From assembly GCA_027625915.1 (NCBI GenBank), contig JANTQA010000036.1:4273501-4337500 (forward strand): a stretch of DNA of 64,000 nt, in the 5' to 3' direction. The DNA comes from Anaeramoeba flamelloides. Its lineage: Eukaryota > Metamonada > Anaeramoebidae. Of the stretch, positions 22,701 to 33,385 are shown piece by piece. The notes under the pieces are model-generated. The model saw nothing but the letters and a program-made list of their open reading frames with translations, did no database searches and was not told where the DNA came from. The translations under genes and the position numbers were made by a program. How positions within the stretch are numbered: the stretch's first letter is position 1; the number at the start of each line of letters is the position of its first letter.

Positions 22701-25580
22701 TCTAAATTAGAATTTAATTTTTGCATAAATTACAAAATTTTAATTTGATTTTATTTTTATCATAAACATAAGAATACAAATGTGCAAAACTGATATCTTA
22801 ATATTTTAAGTTTTTTTACTAAAATTTGTAATTTGTGAAATTTCAAAAAGTGATTTTATTATTATATTGAAAATTATTAAGGGTTTTTTTTGATCCATTG
22901 ATTTTATAATAAACCTGAAAATAAATAATAATACAAAAATATAGTCTCTTTTTTTTTTTTTTTTTCGTTTGGTTTTAAAATATTTTAGAGTTGATTAAAA
23001 AGGTATAAATAACCATTCAGATAAAGTAGAAAATAAGGGAACCAAGAGGAAAAAAAATCCGATTTTAAATTTATCTTGTTTTGTTCGAGATTCTGGAAAA
23101 ATTTTTTGATCAATAAATTGTTTTTTTAATTATCATCAAAATCCCAAAAAAAAACAAAAATTCGCAATTTTTTGTCTTTTCTTTCATTCAGTTATTTTTA
23201 AACCATTTTTTCTTTTTACAGCATTAGGTTTCAGTTCTCACAGAACATAAAATAAAGATAGTAATTGATTATAATTGTGCTAAAATTATATTGGAAACAC
23301 TAAATTAAACTTTAATTCAAATTTTTCCACACAGTTAAAATGGACCAAACAACCACAATAATCCATTTTCATTCAAATTGGAAATAATTTTAATTTTCAA
23401 ATAAATTTACCATGCTGTTTTTAGTAAATAGCTTTAATAGTTTACATTTTATTTTTTGAATTACCTAACTTGTTTCGTTCAATTTGGAAATTTTTTTGAA
23501 TTTGATTAAAATTGAGTTTAGTTAAAGTTGAGTTGTTGAGTAGAAAAACACAAATAAAGTTAGTTGAAGGTATTTAACCTTTTGATCGATCAATAATTGT
23601 TAGTAGAAATTTCCACAAATTTACCAATACATGTTTTTTAGTTTCCAGAAAACTTTTTAACACTCCAATAATTTATTAGTATTGATAATTATTTATTTTT
23701 TCTTTTTATGGGTATTTTAAATGATAAATAATTGTTATCATTTCAATTAGTGAATAGTTTTGATGTAGTATTTTTCATAGAATTTATTTAATAAGAATAT
23801 TTTTTTTGAAAATTGAATTTTGGTGGGTAAAAAATTTTGAATTGGGGTTGGCGTCCAGTATACAATATCATTTTGTTGTCTGATATATAATCCTTAATTA
23901 TGCAAAAAATTCAACTATTCACAAAGGTTTTATATAAAAAAATTGAAATTTTTGAAATTAGCAAAGATTTATTTAATCAAATTTTTTGGGCAATTGTTTG
24001 TAATTATTTTAAATTTTAATATGGGGTTATTCAAGTTAAGTGTTTAGGTTTCAAATTTCGAAAAAAATCTTGTCTTCAAATAGAGTAAAATTAGAAAATT
24101 AAATCTTGTATTTCTTCCTTTCTTTAAAATAATTTTACAAACACACCGTCGGTTTAATTTGTCCTTTATAGACTCTTTAAGGATTTATGAGATATTTTAA
24201 CTGATAAATTCCAAATTTTTTTCAATCTTGTTTAATAAATTCCATTTTACAAAGATAAAATGTGAGTGAATTAAAAACACAAAGATCTTTTTTTTTTTAA
24301 TTGTTTATGGCCACGATTGAATCATAACACAAAGATCTTGTGGTTGGTAAGTTAACTTATTATTAAGGATTATCATAAATAAAATCACTTTGATCAAAGT
24401 TTATGTAAAAGCATTGTGGATATATTTTAGATAGTCCTTAAGTCCAGCGAAACAAAATGTTATTTTAATATATTTTTAATAGATTGGTAAGAATGCTTTG
24501 AAAAATGGTATAGCTGTTTTAAAAAAGTGTGGTCTCGAAGTTTTGTAAGTATGGCTTAAAACTGTCTAATTCATGTGTTTTAATCAGTTCAGTCAACATC
24601 TAATAAAAGTTTTGGTACACACTTTTCTAAAACAGCTGTATGTGTTTTGTTTGAATTTCGAATTAAAGTTTTCAATCCCATTTTTTACGACCTGTTGACT
24701 ACAGTCGCATTCCAACCAAGAATTGAAAATTTGGATTATTCAATCCACAAAACTAACCTTACATCAAAACTAGTTGAAAAAAGAATAAAAAGCCAAGATC
24801 TTTACAAAATCAATTCAAAAGGTAAATTATTTCATTAATGGCTCTTCTTTGTTCAACTTTTGAGACACAACTACTTTGTTTTCAATTCTACAAGAAAGGC
24901 ATTATCAATGTAAACTTTCGTTTTTTTTTTTTTTTTTTTTTTTTTGTTTTGTGCTTTGTAAAAAAGTTTTGACTCATTTGTCCAAGGTAATTCTTAAAAA
25001 AGGAAAAGATTTTATTGGTGAAATAAAAAAAGAATTTTTAAAAATGAAAAGAAACAAATAGTAAAAAAGTTTACAAAACAAGGAGGTTGGGAAAAAAGAA
25101 ATTAAAAAAAAAAAGAAAAGAAAATTTTTCTTCGTAATTTTTGAATTTGGAACGAATTCAGTGTTAAAATTCTTTGGTGTATGCTTTTTTTTTTTTTTTT
25201 TTAACAATATGGGCTGGATCCTTTCCAATTCAGAAGAAACACAAATCGAAATATGTACAGACAAAAATGTTTTTTGAAAAAGAAGAAAAATCTTACTATT
25301 GGGCCTTAGACACCTCAAGTTGATTTGTAACGAATTGATCAACAAACAACTCCAAAATTTGCGTAAAAATTTTTTCTTTGCTTGAGCTCCGTGTTAATTC
25401 GGAGTAAAGGCTCCAAGATTTTTGAAGTTGTTTTATTTTTTCTGTTAATTCAAAATTTGGTTTTTTTGTTTTTGTTTTTGAAGTTGTTTTAGTCTTTGAA
25501 TTGTTGTTTGCTGTTTTGTCCTCATTTTTCTTCTTTTTTTTTGAATTTTTTGATTTCTTCAGTTTATTCAAAAAATTCAT
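7757..25580 (-). CDS. Giant BEACH/WD40 protein, ALFY (WDFY3)-like
   Basis: Four exons: 25580-25297, 21399-12973, 12809-12632 and 9198-7757. All three introns are GT-AG and phases agree. Domain order: Lys/Asn/Thr-rich start, armadillo-like N-terminus resembling WDFY3, concanavalin-like domain (about 18450-17950, [10 protein letters not shown] ... [12 protein letters not shown]), further helical repeats, PH-BEACH domain (about 13690-13320), BEACH domain across exons 2-4 ([53 protein letters not shown]), then WD40 repeats (about 8450-7757). BEACH proteins act in vesicle traffic and, for ALFY, selective autophagy. Unlike metazoan WDFY3, no FYVE domain follows the WD40 repeats. Two single-base frame breaks (about 16245 and 18790) lie at homopolymers; removing one base at each gives 3,442 residues. 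Low-complexity Asn, Lys and GNET inserts are common. Introns 1 and 3 are giant (3,897 and 3,433 bp). Exon 1 is the least certain part: it rests on phase and N-terminal similarity. Confidence 0.85.
9426..10105 (+). mobile_element. TIR element, family A, copy 1
   Basis: 680 bp beginning CAGTCAAAGGGTCCC and ending with the inverse CCTTTGACTG. It is repeated in inverted orientation at 10573-11250. A smaller inverted pair inside (about 9753-9867, 'TTCACTTCATTTTC' against 'GAAAATGAAGTGAA') suggests a nested MITE. A 62-codon frame at 9937-10125 is not shared by the other copies, so the element looks non-autonomous. Confidence 0.75.
10573..11250 (-). mobile_element. TIR element, family A, copy 2 (inverted)
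   Basis: 678 bp with ends CAGTCAAAGGGGCCC and GGGCCCCTTTGACTG. Its reverse complement follows copy 1 throughout, including 'GTTTGCATAGATATTAGAAG', the 'CAAGATCAATAGTCACTTGG' block and the internal palindromic part. The 467-bp spacer (10106-10572) between the copies shows nothing further. Confidence 0.75.
11262..11670 (+). repeat. Dispersed repeat, family B, copy 1
   Basis: Matches the reverse complement of 35505-35925: 'GTGAGTCACAATTTTTGAAA', 'TTTTTATTACTG', 'TTTCCACATGATC', then a long A-rich Lys-codon tract. The tract makes a spurious poly-Lys reading frame. Ends are not clear. Confidence 0.6.
14752..14842 (-). repeat. 12-bp minisatellite in the BEACH coding exon
   Basis: Nearly eight tandem copies of a 12-bp unit (GGGAATGAAACT-type on the minus strand) code for repeated Gly-Asn-Glu-Thr. 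They are followed by Lys/Gly-rich codons. The unit is a multiple of three, so copy changes keep the frame. Confidence 0.85.
21985..22445. repeat. Palindromic modular repeat, family I, copy 2
   Basis: Modules 'GGTTTTTTTTACTTTAGAAA' and 'TTTCTAAAGTAAAAAAAACC' face each other around an AAACAGAAAATTTATTAAAA core, with outer modules 'GAGTTTTCTATTTATTTG' and 'CAAATAAAATAGAAAACCTC'. The right flank has 'GCACTCTACGGCACTTCC', echoed at the other loci. Confidence 0.65.
24512..24637. mobile_element. Short TIR element, family H-like
   Basis: Terminal inverted repeats GCTGTTTTAAAAAAGTGTG and CACACTTTTCTAAAACAGC enclose about 90 bp. Related ends occur in the repeats within two introns of the cysteine protease gene (36815-37030, 38220-38425). 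Confidence 0.5.
24584..24821 (+). other. Possible exon nested in BEACH intron 1
   Basis: Open on the plus strand, antisense to the BEACH gene. About 55 codons from 24653 have balanced composition ([19 protein letters not shown] ... [11 protein letters not shown] ... [20 protein letters not shown]) and run to a donor-like G|GTAAAT at 24821/24822. The segment [20 protein letters not shown] is weakly RPEL-like. A Lys-rich frame ending at 25061 could be a later exon. The 5' part overlaps the 126-bp TIR element. No start or full gene could be built. Confidence 0.25.
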
Positions 25581-26273
25581 TTTGAAAAAAGAAAACTATT
25601 TGGGAAAAATGAATTATTTACGGGAAATTTTCTTTTTAGGTTTTTAATTAATCTATTGGTTAGCTGTTAAAGTAACTATATTTTGTTTTTTTGGAAAGAG
25701 TGTCTCTTGAGCATTTGGGATAATTCATGAGATGTTTTATAAACATTTTTTTTTAAGTAAATTGAATCTCAGTAACAAGATGATTTACATGATATTTTTT
25801 CAATTCAGAATTGATCTTTACCCCTAAAAAAGTTGCTTTTTTCCTTTGAAAGATTTTCAATGAACTAAAATTCAAGAGATAATTCTTTTCAAAATCTAAC
25901 AAAAAAGTTTGTAAAAATATTTCTTAAAATCTGTTCTAAAAGTGCTTCGAAACAAAAACAAAATTAAGTGTATCTCCTCTTTTGTAATGAAGAGAACCTT
26001 TTGATAATTTCATGTTTTTGTCAATGAAACCAAAGTTGACTTTTCAATTCTCAAAAGTGGATTATTTGAAGAGAGAGAATTGTTTTTTTTCTTATATTTT
26101 CTCCAACTCTTTTCCGAGAGTTTTTCTCTTTTACCTTCGTTTCAAAAGGTAGTATCCCTTAGAACCCCTGGTTTGCCTAAATTCCATCAAGACAAAGAGT
26201 TAAAGATTTAAAATGATATTGATGTGAAAATATATTTATTTTCTTATTTTTCTTCTATTCCAGATCTGAATTA

Positions 26274-26503
26274 CTGATAAATTCAAACACTTGTAATAAA
26301 CTTTTTATTCAATTTCCATTTTGATAACTCTATCAACTCAACTTTTCAAACAGTTCTTTTGGAGGAATATTTCAAAGATCAAACACTTTTACAAAGTTAC
26401 TTATGATTTAAAGCTATACAATGCTTTATCCAAATCTAAGGGAAAAAATTTATAAAATGAAAAGTGAAGTAAAAATTTTCATACACCTATTTGAATTTAT
26501 GAG
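26274..26503. mobile_element. MITE, family D, copy 2 (degenerate)
   Basis: Begins TA|CTGATAAATTCAAA and ends TTGAATTTATGAG|TA, with the same 230-bp length as copy 1 but more substitutions. No coding capacity. The rest of 25581-26273, upstream of the BEACH start, shows no gene. Confidence 0.55.
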
Positions 26504-26923
26504 TATTAGAAAAAGTTTAAATAGTTCAAAGGTAAAGCAGTTATATTATTGTCTTTTTATTTGATATTGGATTCAAAATAATAATAATTATTATTTTTTA
26601 TTTTTTTTTAAAGAATTTTATATCTTTTTTTAATCTTTTTAAATTGGAAATTTTATTACAATAATTAAAAAAACTCAATGCATTGATTTAGTAATAATAA
26701 ATATCGAACAAAGTTGTTAATTTTATGATAAAAAAAAATAAAATAACTTTTACTGAGAAAATCTAATTTTTTTTGAGATACACTTTTAGTAAATATTAAA
26801 ACAAGAGAAAAATGAAATTCATTTCTTTAGTCCATGATTAAAAGTTTCATCGAATTATTTTCTAAGACATCAATTTAAACAGAAAATACTTGAAATAACA
26901 AAAAAAAATATTCTAAAATGATA

Positions 26924-27120
26924 CAGTCAGTTCCACTTTTAAGATACAACCTTTCAATGAAATTTAAGGTACAATTAAAATTTCAAATTAAGGTACTTAA
27001 TTCTGTTTCTAGTAAAATAAATTGTAAAAAAAAAAAATTACAAATTTTGTGCTTTAATTTGAGATTTTTTTGTACCTTAAATTTCATTGAAAGTTTGTGT
27101 CTTAAAAGTGGAACTGACTG
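26924..27120. mobile_element. MITE, family C, copy 1
   Basis: About 200 bp with long near-perfect inverted arms starting CAGTCAGTTCCACTTTTAAG, flanked by TA. The arms include 'TTTAAGGTAC' and 'CAAATTAAGGTAC' blocks, and the loop is A-rich. Copies: 27759-27955, 28972-29166 and 60342-60543. Almost the whole element folds into one hairpin. It looks like a Tc1/mariner-type MITE. Confidence 0.8.
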
Positions 27121-27758
27121 TATCATTTATTACATCGGGATTGAATCAATTAAAATCTTTTCAAGAGATAAAGTAACCAAATCTAAATTTAACTAAAAAA
27201 TAAAAAATAACTTTACATATTATTAAAAAATAATAAAATAATCTTCAAAACCAAGAAAATTATTTTACGAATTTTATTATTAGTAAAAATTAGAAAAATC
27301 TTTGTAAAAATTGAATTTTTCAATCTAAATTATTCCAGATCTTGGAAAATATTTTTTTTATTTAATTTATCTTGTTCAATAATATTGTTTATTTTATATC
27401 TAGGTGTCAAAAAGTCAAAAAATAAAAAATAGTAGAAATTAAAAAAAAAATTAAAAATTAATCTGACTCTAAATATTAGCCTAATCAAACAAATTTGAAA
27501 AAAATTCTCTTGAAAAAATTTCAAAATATTATATTTGGAAAAAAATATTATTTTTTTTTTAAAATTTTAATTTTTATTTTTTTTATATTTTTGAATAATT
27601 TAAAATTGAATATATATCTTACCATTGAATGATGACCAAAAGATTAAAAAAAAAATTTTTCTATGTGATGTTAAAATTTCTTTTGTGATGAATAAATTAT
27701 TTTTTAAAGTACTTTAGGCTATGTTCGGGGTATAAAAGTACTCAGAAAAATTACAATA

Positions 27759-27955
27759 CAGTCAGTTTCACTTTTAAGACACAAACTTTCTAGGAAATTT
27801 AAGGCACAAAAAAAATCTCAAATTAAGGCACAAAATTCAAATTTTAGTAAAATAATTTGTGAATATTAAAATTCGAAAAAATTGTGCTTTAATTTGAGAT
27901 TTTTTTGTGCCTTAAATTTCCTAGAAAGTTTGTGTCTTAAAAGTGAAACTGACTG
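27759..27955. mobile_element. MITE, family C, copy 2
   Basis: TA-flanked, ends CAGTCAGTTTCACTTTTAAG / CTTAAAAGTGAAACTGACTG. Both arms share the change to 'CTAGGAAATTTAAGGCAC', so the arms of one copy resemble each other more than they resemble other copies. Confidence 0.8.
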
Positions 27956-27994
27956 TAAGGTATTTTTTGTTTTAATCATTATAGGTCAGAATTT

Positions 27995-28430
27995 TTGAAT
28001 ATTGAGACAAATTTTTCAAATAAAAAATTTTTTTCACACTTTCTTTTATTAAAAATCATTTCATTAACGAACCATTGTCAAATGTTTGTAGATGATTTAA
28101 TTTTAATTATTAAAGGAAATAGAAATCAATTAAATCCGATTTTAAATTCAATATATGAAACAATTAATCAATTTGGATTAAAACCTAATAAAGATAAAAC
28201 AGTTTTTTCAAAAGATTTAAAAAAAAATTAAATATTTGGGTATTTATTTAGATAAAATTTCATTTATAGTTTATAAATTAAAAAAGGTGAAAGAAACATA
28301 TAACAACTGTAAACAATTATTCCATAACAATTCTCTTAGAATTAAAGAAAAATTTAGATTATTGAAATCTTTTATCATAAACCAATTGGAATATGGGTTG
28401 GAAATTTTTATTATGAAATATAAACAATAA
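27995..28430 (+). pseudogene. Broken LINE reverse transcriptase fragment
   Basis: Reads as the palm-to-thumb part of a reverse transcriptase in two adjacent frames. The first has the catalytic FVDDLIL (YxDD-type) motif followed by ...QFGLKPNKDKT. The second has LGIYLDKI and ...RLLKSFIINQLEYGLEIF, as in non-LTR elements. Only about 145 codons remain; endonuclease and most of the domain are missing. It sits between two family C MITEs. The spacing of FVDD, GLKPNKDKT and LGIYLD is typical of LINEs, but the clade cannot be told. Confidence 0.65.
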
Positions 28431-28859
28431 ATTATTTATTTTCTTGGATTAATTCGGATAAATTTTTGATCTTCTTTAATTTTTTTTCAAACTAAATAAG
28501 AATGCATTTCTCACCTCGTTTTCTTGATTTTTTTTTAATTTATTTTATGATTGAATAGATTGAAATTTGTGATATTTCAGTTTACTTCTGACTTTATATT
28601 GAGTACCAATTGTATTAACAAGAAATCCTAAATTAGCGGATTATTGGATAATTAGAAAAACTAAAAATCTTTTGTAATTTACATCCATTTCATTTTGAAA
28701 TATAAGCATTGACATCATAACATTTTAAAACAATGATAGAATTATTTTATAAATCAGAAAATTTATAGAAAAAAAGTATATAAATTTATTATTTATTGTG
28801 AGAAAAGAGTAATCAAAGAAAATTTACTAAATAAAAAGATAAGAAGAAAAATAATTAAA

Positions 28860-28950
28860 ACATTAAAGTAAAAAAATATTATATCATCTACATAGCCAAA
28901 TTAAAAACCATCCACGTCCTGAAAAAGGAGGAGTAAAAACCCGATAAAAA
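28860..28950 (+). mobile_element. Possible LINE 3' end
   Basis: A frame reading HSQIKNHPRPEKGGVKTR then TAA ends at 28948. The 29 bp at 28919-28947 are found again, inverted, at 58938-58967, also read as PEKGGVKTR-stop. This fits the conserved C-terminus and 3' end of one retroposon family, perhaps that of the fragment at 27995-28430, 0.5 kb upstream. Confidence 0.35.
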
Positions 28951-28971
28951 AAGTATTTAAAAAAATAATTA

Positions 28972-29166
28972 CAGTCAGTTCCACTTTTTAGGCACAAACT
29001 GCAACGAAATTTAAGGAACAATAAAAATCTCAAATTAAGGCACGAAAATTCAGATCTGAGCAAAATAAATTGTAAAAAAAAAAATACAAATTTTGTGCCT
29101 TAATTTGAGATTTTTATTCTACCTTAAATTTCGTTGCAGTTTGTGCCTTAAAATTGGAATTGACTG
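28972..29166. mobile_element. MITE, family C, copy 3
   Basis: TA-flanked hairpin of about 195 bp beginning CAGTCAGTTCCACTTTTTAG. Both arms carry the 'CTGCAACGAAATTTAAGG' variant. It lies 25 bp downstream of the possible LINE end. Confidence 0.8.
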
Positions 29167-29625
29167 TAATTAAATTGAAAAAAACAGTTTTAAAAAGAAA
29201 TTTGACTTATTCAGAACGAAAAAAATAGTATTTACGCAAATTATTTGTTATCATTTTTCCTACTGTAAAATTATTTTTTCTTTAGAAATTTTGATCTGTT
29301 AATTCAAAACAAATATTTACTGATCTTTTGATTTTTTTTACAAATAGGCTAACCTTCAAAAAAATAGTTTAAACTTTTCAATTTTATCATTTTTAAGGTA
29401 ATTTTTACCATTTTCTAAAACAATCAATGGATTTGAATATTTAATTACTGAAATTTGAAATCTAGAAATTCTGGATATTTAAATATATTTTTATTTAAAA
29501 AATCCTTATTTATAAATTGTTCAAAAAAAAAAATAATAGAGACTAGTCTCTTAAAGTATTTAAATCTACTTTCTCACGAAAATAGTCCTTGTGTTTGAGT
29601 TATTCAAAAAATTCATTTTTTTTAC

Positions 29626-29860
29626 ATACCTTAAATTCAAAGAAATATCTCAAAATTTGAATTCATTTTCCATTTTACATATTGTTTTACACATTCTTTG
29701 ATTAATTCATTATATAACTCTAAATCTGAAAAAACATTTTGTAATTGACTTGACTTTCAGAAGATTCTTTTTCGTGAATTGTTTTAATAGTTGAGTTTAA
29801 TTGATTTCTAAAATGAAATTGAACTAAACATTTACTGAAATAAATTTGAATTTATTAGTG
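29626..29860. mobile_element. MITE, family D, copy 3 (degenerate)
   Basis: Left part 'AAATTCAAAGAAATATCTCA ... TTCATTTTCCATTTT', right part 'AAATGAAATTGAACTAAA ... TTTGAATTTATTAG'. Left TIR eroded. No gene is seen in 29861-30498. Confidence 0.5.
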
Positions 29861-30498
29861 TTATTGTGAAGAAAATTTTGAAGGACTAAAGAACAATGCC
29901 AATATCACTCGCAATTTATAATTCTAAAGTCTTTATCTCAAAAAGTGTTTCTTCAACTTTTTTCCCTCTTCAAATACTTTATTGTAAATAGGTCCTTTTG
30001 TAGTATATTTCTGGTTTTTGCTACAGGAACCTTTTTGAAAAGGTATTTTCTTTCTTTGTCTTATATAAATTTACTTTTGGTTTTGTTAGCTGGAATTTAT
30101 TTATTCGGGATATCCCTTTCATGGAATTTTATTGTCAAATCAAAATTTATTTGGATTGAAAACTCAACACGCTTACTGTTTCTACGGAATTAAAAAATTT
30201 AATTCAATTGGAATACTTTCTGAAATACTTTTAAGTAAAATTTGAAATTAATTTACAATCATAAAAAAAATTTTGTAAATTCTAATTTTTTACAAATAAA
30301 ATTTCTTAAAAATTAGTTTAGTAGATGTCAATGAATGGAATCTGATTTAATTTCTTAGAAAACAATTCACTTTAAATCAAACAGAACAATAAGTATTCCA
30401 AATTTTATATTTGTTCTTATTTTCATTTTTTTAATTTTTTAAATAAATTTTTTATTCTTTTTTTTTCTATCTTCGAAAGAATCTTCTTGAACTTTGGA

Positions 30499-30742
30499 AT
30501 GTCAAATACAAAAAAAAAAACTAAGTCCAAGTCTAAATCCAGATCCAAATCAAAACACAACACAAAATCAAAATCAAGCTCAAGCTCAACAAAGACTAAA
30601 AGAAAAAAATCTAAAAAAAATGCAGTGCTTTTAAAAGTTGGTATGATCGGTGATGCTCAAATTGGGAAAACATCCCTAATGGTCAAATATGTTGAAAACA
30701 ATTTTGATGAGGATTATATTCAAACTCTTGGTATTTTTTGAC

Positions 30743-30778
<36 letters not shown>

Positions 30779-31522
30779 TTTAATTACAAACATAATGAAC
30801 TTAAATTAAAATAATTTAAAAAAATTTTTTGTTATTTCTCTTCGTTTTTTAAATTTAAAAAACCCCAATTTATGTTAATTAGGTGTTAATTTCATGGAAA
30901 AATCAATTTCAATTAAACAAACAGAAATTACTTTTAGTATTTGGGATCTTGGTAAGTTTAATTTTTTTTTTTTTTTTTTTTATTATTCTTTTCATTTGAG
31001 ACTTTTTTTTTTTCTTTTTGTTTATTTTTATTTTCCGATTCTCTTTTCATTCCAAAACCTTTAAAACAAACCTTAAATCCTTTTTGTACTGATTCTAAAA
31101 CCAATTCTAACCCTTTTTCTATCTTTACAGGTGGCCAAAAGGAATTTGTCAATATGTTGCCATTAGTTTGCAATGAAGCAGTTGTAATTTTATTTATGTT
31201 TGATTTATCAAGAAAAAGCACACTCGTTTCTGTCAAGTCATGGTTTAGACAGGTAAGGGGATTAAATAAAAGTGCAATTCCATTCCTTGTAGGAACAAAA
31301 TACGACATCTTTGCGGGCTTCTCTCCAGATGAACAGGAAGAAATCACAAAAACTGCAAGAAGATATTCCAAGGCCATGAAGGCACCTTTAATTTTTTGTT
31401 CAGCAAAGGTACCTATTAATGTAAGGAAATTATTTAAAATCATTTTAAGTAGAGTTTTTGATTTAAGATGTAAAATACCAAAAATTACACAAGTTGGGGA
31501 TCCAATTATGGAAGGATTTTAA
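30499..31522 (+). CDS. spg1: Spg1/Tem1-family septation GTPase
   Basis: Three exons (30499-30730, 30883-30951, 31131-31522) joined at GT-AG introns of 152 and 179 bp, both phase 1 within Gly codons, give 230 residues. This small GTPase family controls mitotic exit and septation (SIN/MEN pathway) at the spindle pole in fungi. Visible motifs: P-loop GDAQIGKTS at 51-59, [12 protein letters not shown] in the switch I region, WDLGGQKEF around 98-106, GTKYD at 155-159 (the family's version of NKxD), and FCSAK at 189-193. The run FVNMLPLVC plus [12 protein letters not shown] is close to fungal Spg1. An unusual N-terminal extension of about 40 Lys/Ser residues precedes the GTPase fold. The start is the ATG at 30499. 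There is no C-terminal prenylation motif, as expected for this family. Confidence 0.92.
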
Positions 31523-32491
31523 TTTTTTGCTCTACATAATTACAAAAAAAAAAACCAAACAAAAACCATTTATTATTTATACCAAATCAATTTATTTTCT
31601 TTTTTTCTTTTTATTATTATTGGACACTTATTCAACATTTGATAATAATAATCAATTTATGTTAATGACAAAAAAGTTATTGATTTCAAAACTATTTTGT
31701 GATTAATGTTCTGAAAAAATAAAAATAATATTAATTTCAATTATTTAATAAAAAACAAAAAAAAAACAAAATTAAAAATAATAATAATTTTTTAATTATT
31801 CCACATTTATTACAAATAATGGAAATTAATAAAAATAATTGGTTTGAACTTACTCTTATTAATTATAAGAAATTTATAAATAAAATATCATACAAAATTA
31901 TCCAAGAAAGTGGAGTAATTATTCAATTAATCTTTTCCGAACCCTTTTATTCATTTCCTTATTTTTTTTTTTTTCATTTTGTTTTTCTTTTTGTTTTTCT
32001 TTACTTTCTTTCCTTCTTTTCGTGATCATTTTCATTTTCATTCTCCTTTTCTTTTACTTTTACTTTTCCATTTTCAGGAGAGTTTCTAATTTTTTTTTAA
32101 TTTGAAGGTCTTATGCACTTCTTCAATTTTTCTTTTTTTGGATCAACCATCAAAGGAAAAAACAAATAAATTTAACAAAAATTAAAATTCAAAGCAGAGC
32201 CACCCAAATGTTGTAAAAATTAAAACCAAAAAATATTAAAAATAACAAAAGCATCCAAACAATTGTAGTTATTTTCCAAGTTATCTCAACAATTGTTTAG
32301 ACTAAAATAATCTGTGAAAAGTGTTTAAATTTCAACATTTTGTTCAAAAAAAATTTATGAAATTTTAGACTTGAAATTTATAGAAAAAAATGTATTTCTA
32401 AAAAAGAAGTGTGCTTTTTTTTTCTAAACTCTTTTTCAAAAAAAAGGGCACCTAAAATTTCAAGAATTATTCATAATTGAATCAAATTAAT
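31523..32491. other. Intergenic, AT-rich, no clear gene
   Basis: Downstream of the Spg1-like gene. A short open stretch at 31819-31920 (MEINKNNWFELTLINYKKF...) runs into a T-rich tract and an AG at about 32078, but no gene could be built. Nothing else is recognised. Confidence 0.5.
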
Positions 32492-32990
32492 TGTAAACTA
32501 AAATTCAAAATAAATGGCCCACCTTATATTTCAATTTTGAATTACTTTTGTATCGTTTTGAAGTTTTTCCTCTCACAATGAAAAGTTTGTAAATAAATCA
32601 TTTTTTCTCTTTTTTATTTTTTCAAAAGTGTTTTTGTTAAAATGGAAAATGAAAATGAAAAAATTTGAAAGAAGTAACAGATGAATTAATGGAAAAATTG
32701 GTTTCAAATATGACAAAGAGATTAGATTTAGTTATTCAAATCGAAGTAGAATCGATAAATGGGGTGTTTTTAATTTTTAAAAAAATTTTTTTTCATGTAC
32801 TGCTTCATTCAAAATAAATGGCCCAATTTTTTTTAAAATTTTTTTTTAACTTTTTTTATTTTATTTTTTGAAGAAAAAAAAATACCCCTGGAGTAGTGAA
32901 CCAAATACTAAAATAAAAATTTAGATATTATAATAGATAACTACAAGTATTAAAAATATTTTTCTTTAAATTTTGATTTTTGATGTCCCA
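32492..32990 (+). mobile_element. Repeat family F, copy 1, carrying a conserved peptide frame
   Basis: About 500 bp matching the reverse complement of 55910-56412. ATTCAAAATAAATGGCCC occurs twice in direct orientation about 300 bp apart (32503 and 32807). Between them one frame reads NLKEVTDELM and, after about 11 residues, RLDLVIQIEVESING. The other copy reads the same with few amino acid changes. Right end: 'TATTATAATAGATAACT', also found at 41890. It may be a non-autonomous element with a captured exon, or a piece of a transposase; the family is unknown. Confidence 0.6.
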
Positions 32991-33164
32991 ATGATTTTGA
33001 ATGATAGTTTAGTATCATTCTAAAATCTAAGAAATGCCCCAAAACCTAAAAAAACACTCAACTGAACATTTAAAACTCATTAAAACAAAAAAATAAAAAT
33101 TAAAAATTAAATATTTGATAAATTGATGTAACCTTTTATTTAAAAACAGAAATCTCTTTTTGTA

Positions 33165-33385
33165 GATTGTAAAGAAAAAAGATTATAAAATCAATAAAAA
33201 CCTTTGAAACAAGGTGAATTGGTAAAATGTTTTTTATATTTCATTGATAACTCTTTACAAGTAAAACTTTTATTCTTTAAAGTCTCATTTTCAATATAAA
33301 GCCACAATTCATCTGGGTATGTTATTATAATTGTTTTTTTTTCAATATTTTCTTTTTTCTTTCCTTCATTACATCAATCCAATAA
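33165..33385 (-). repeat. Repeat family G, copy 2 (inverted)
   Basis: The reverse complement matches 6815-7030. On the minus strand it reads YPDELWLYIENETLKNKSF, then CKELSMKYKKHF. The plus-strand frame through it (33331-33549) is Phe-rich and not real. Confidence 0.5.

Larger units (their letters stand above)
21400..25296 (-). other. Giant BEACH intron 1
   Basis: Donor GTAAGA at 25296 (phase 2) and acceptor AAAAAAG at 21400 join ...[16 protein letters not shown] in frame, in line with the N-terminus of WDFY3-like proteins. The 3,897-bp interval holds a family I palindromic repeat (21985-22445), a 126-bp TIR element (24512-24637), a possible plus-strand exon (24584-24821), a poly-T tract near 24923 and otherwise AT-rich filler. 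Confidence 0.65.

Noticed and set aside
30958-31443. 161-codon frame antisense to the Spg1-like gene
   Set aside because: Runs through two exon-intron borders of a confident gene on the other strand; its ends are homopolymers.
31819-32078. Small gene MEINKNNWFELTLINYKKF... with a spliced end
   Set aside because: Only about 35 protein-like codons, ending at once after the possible intron; no family and no support.
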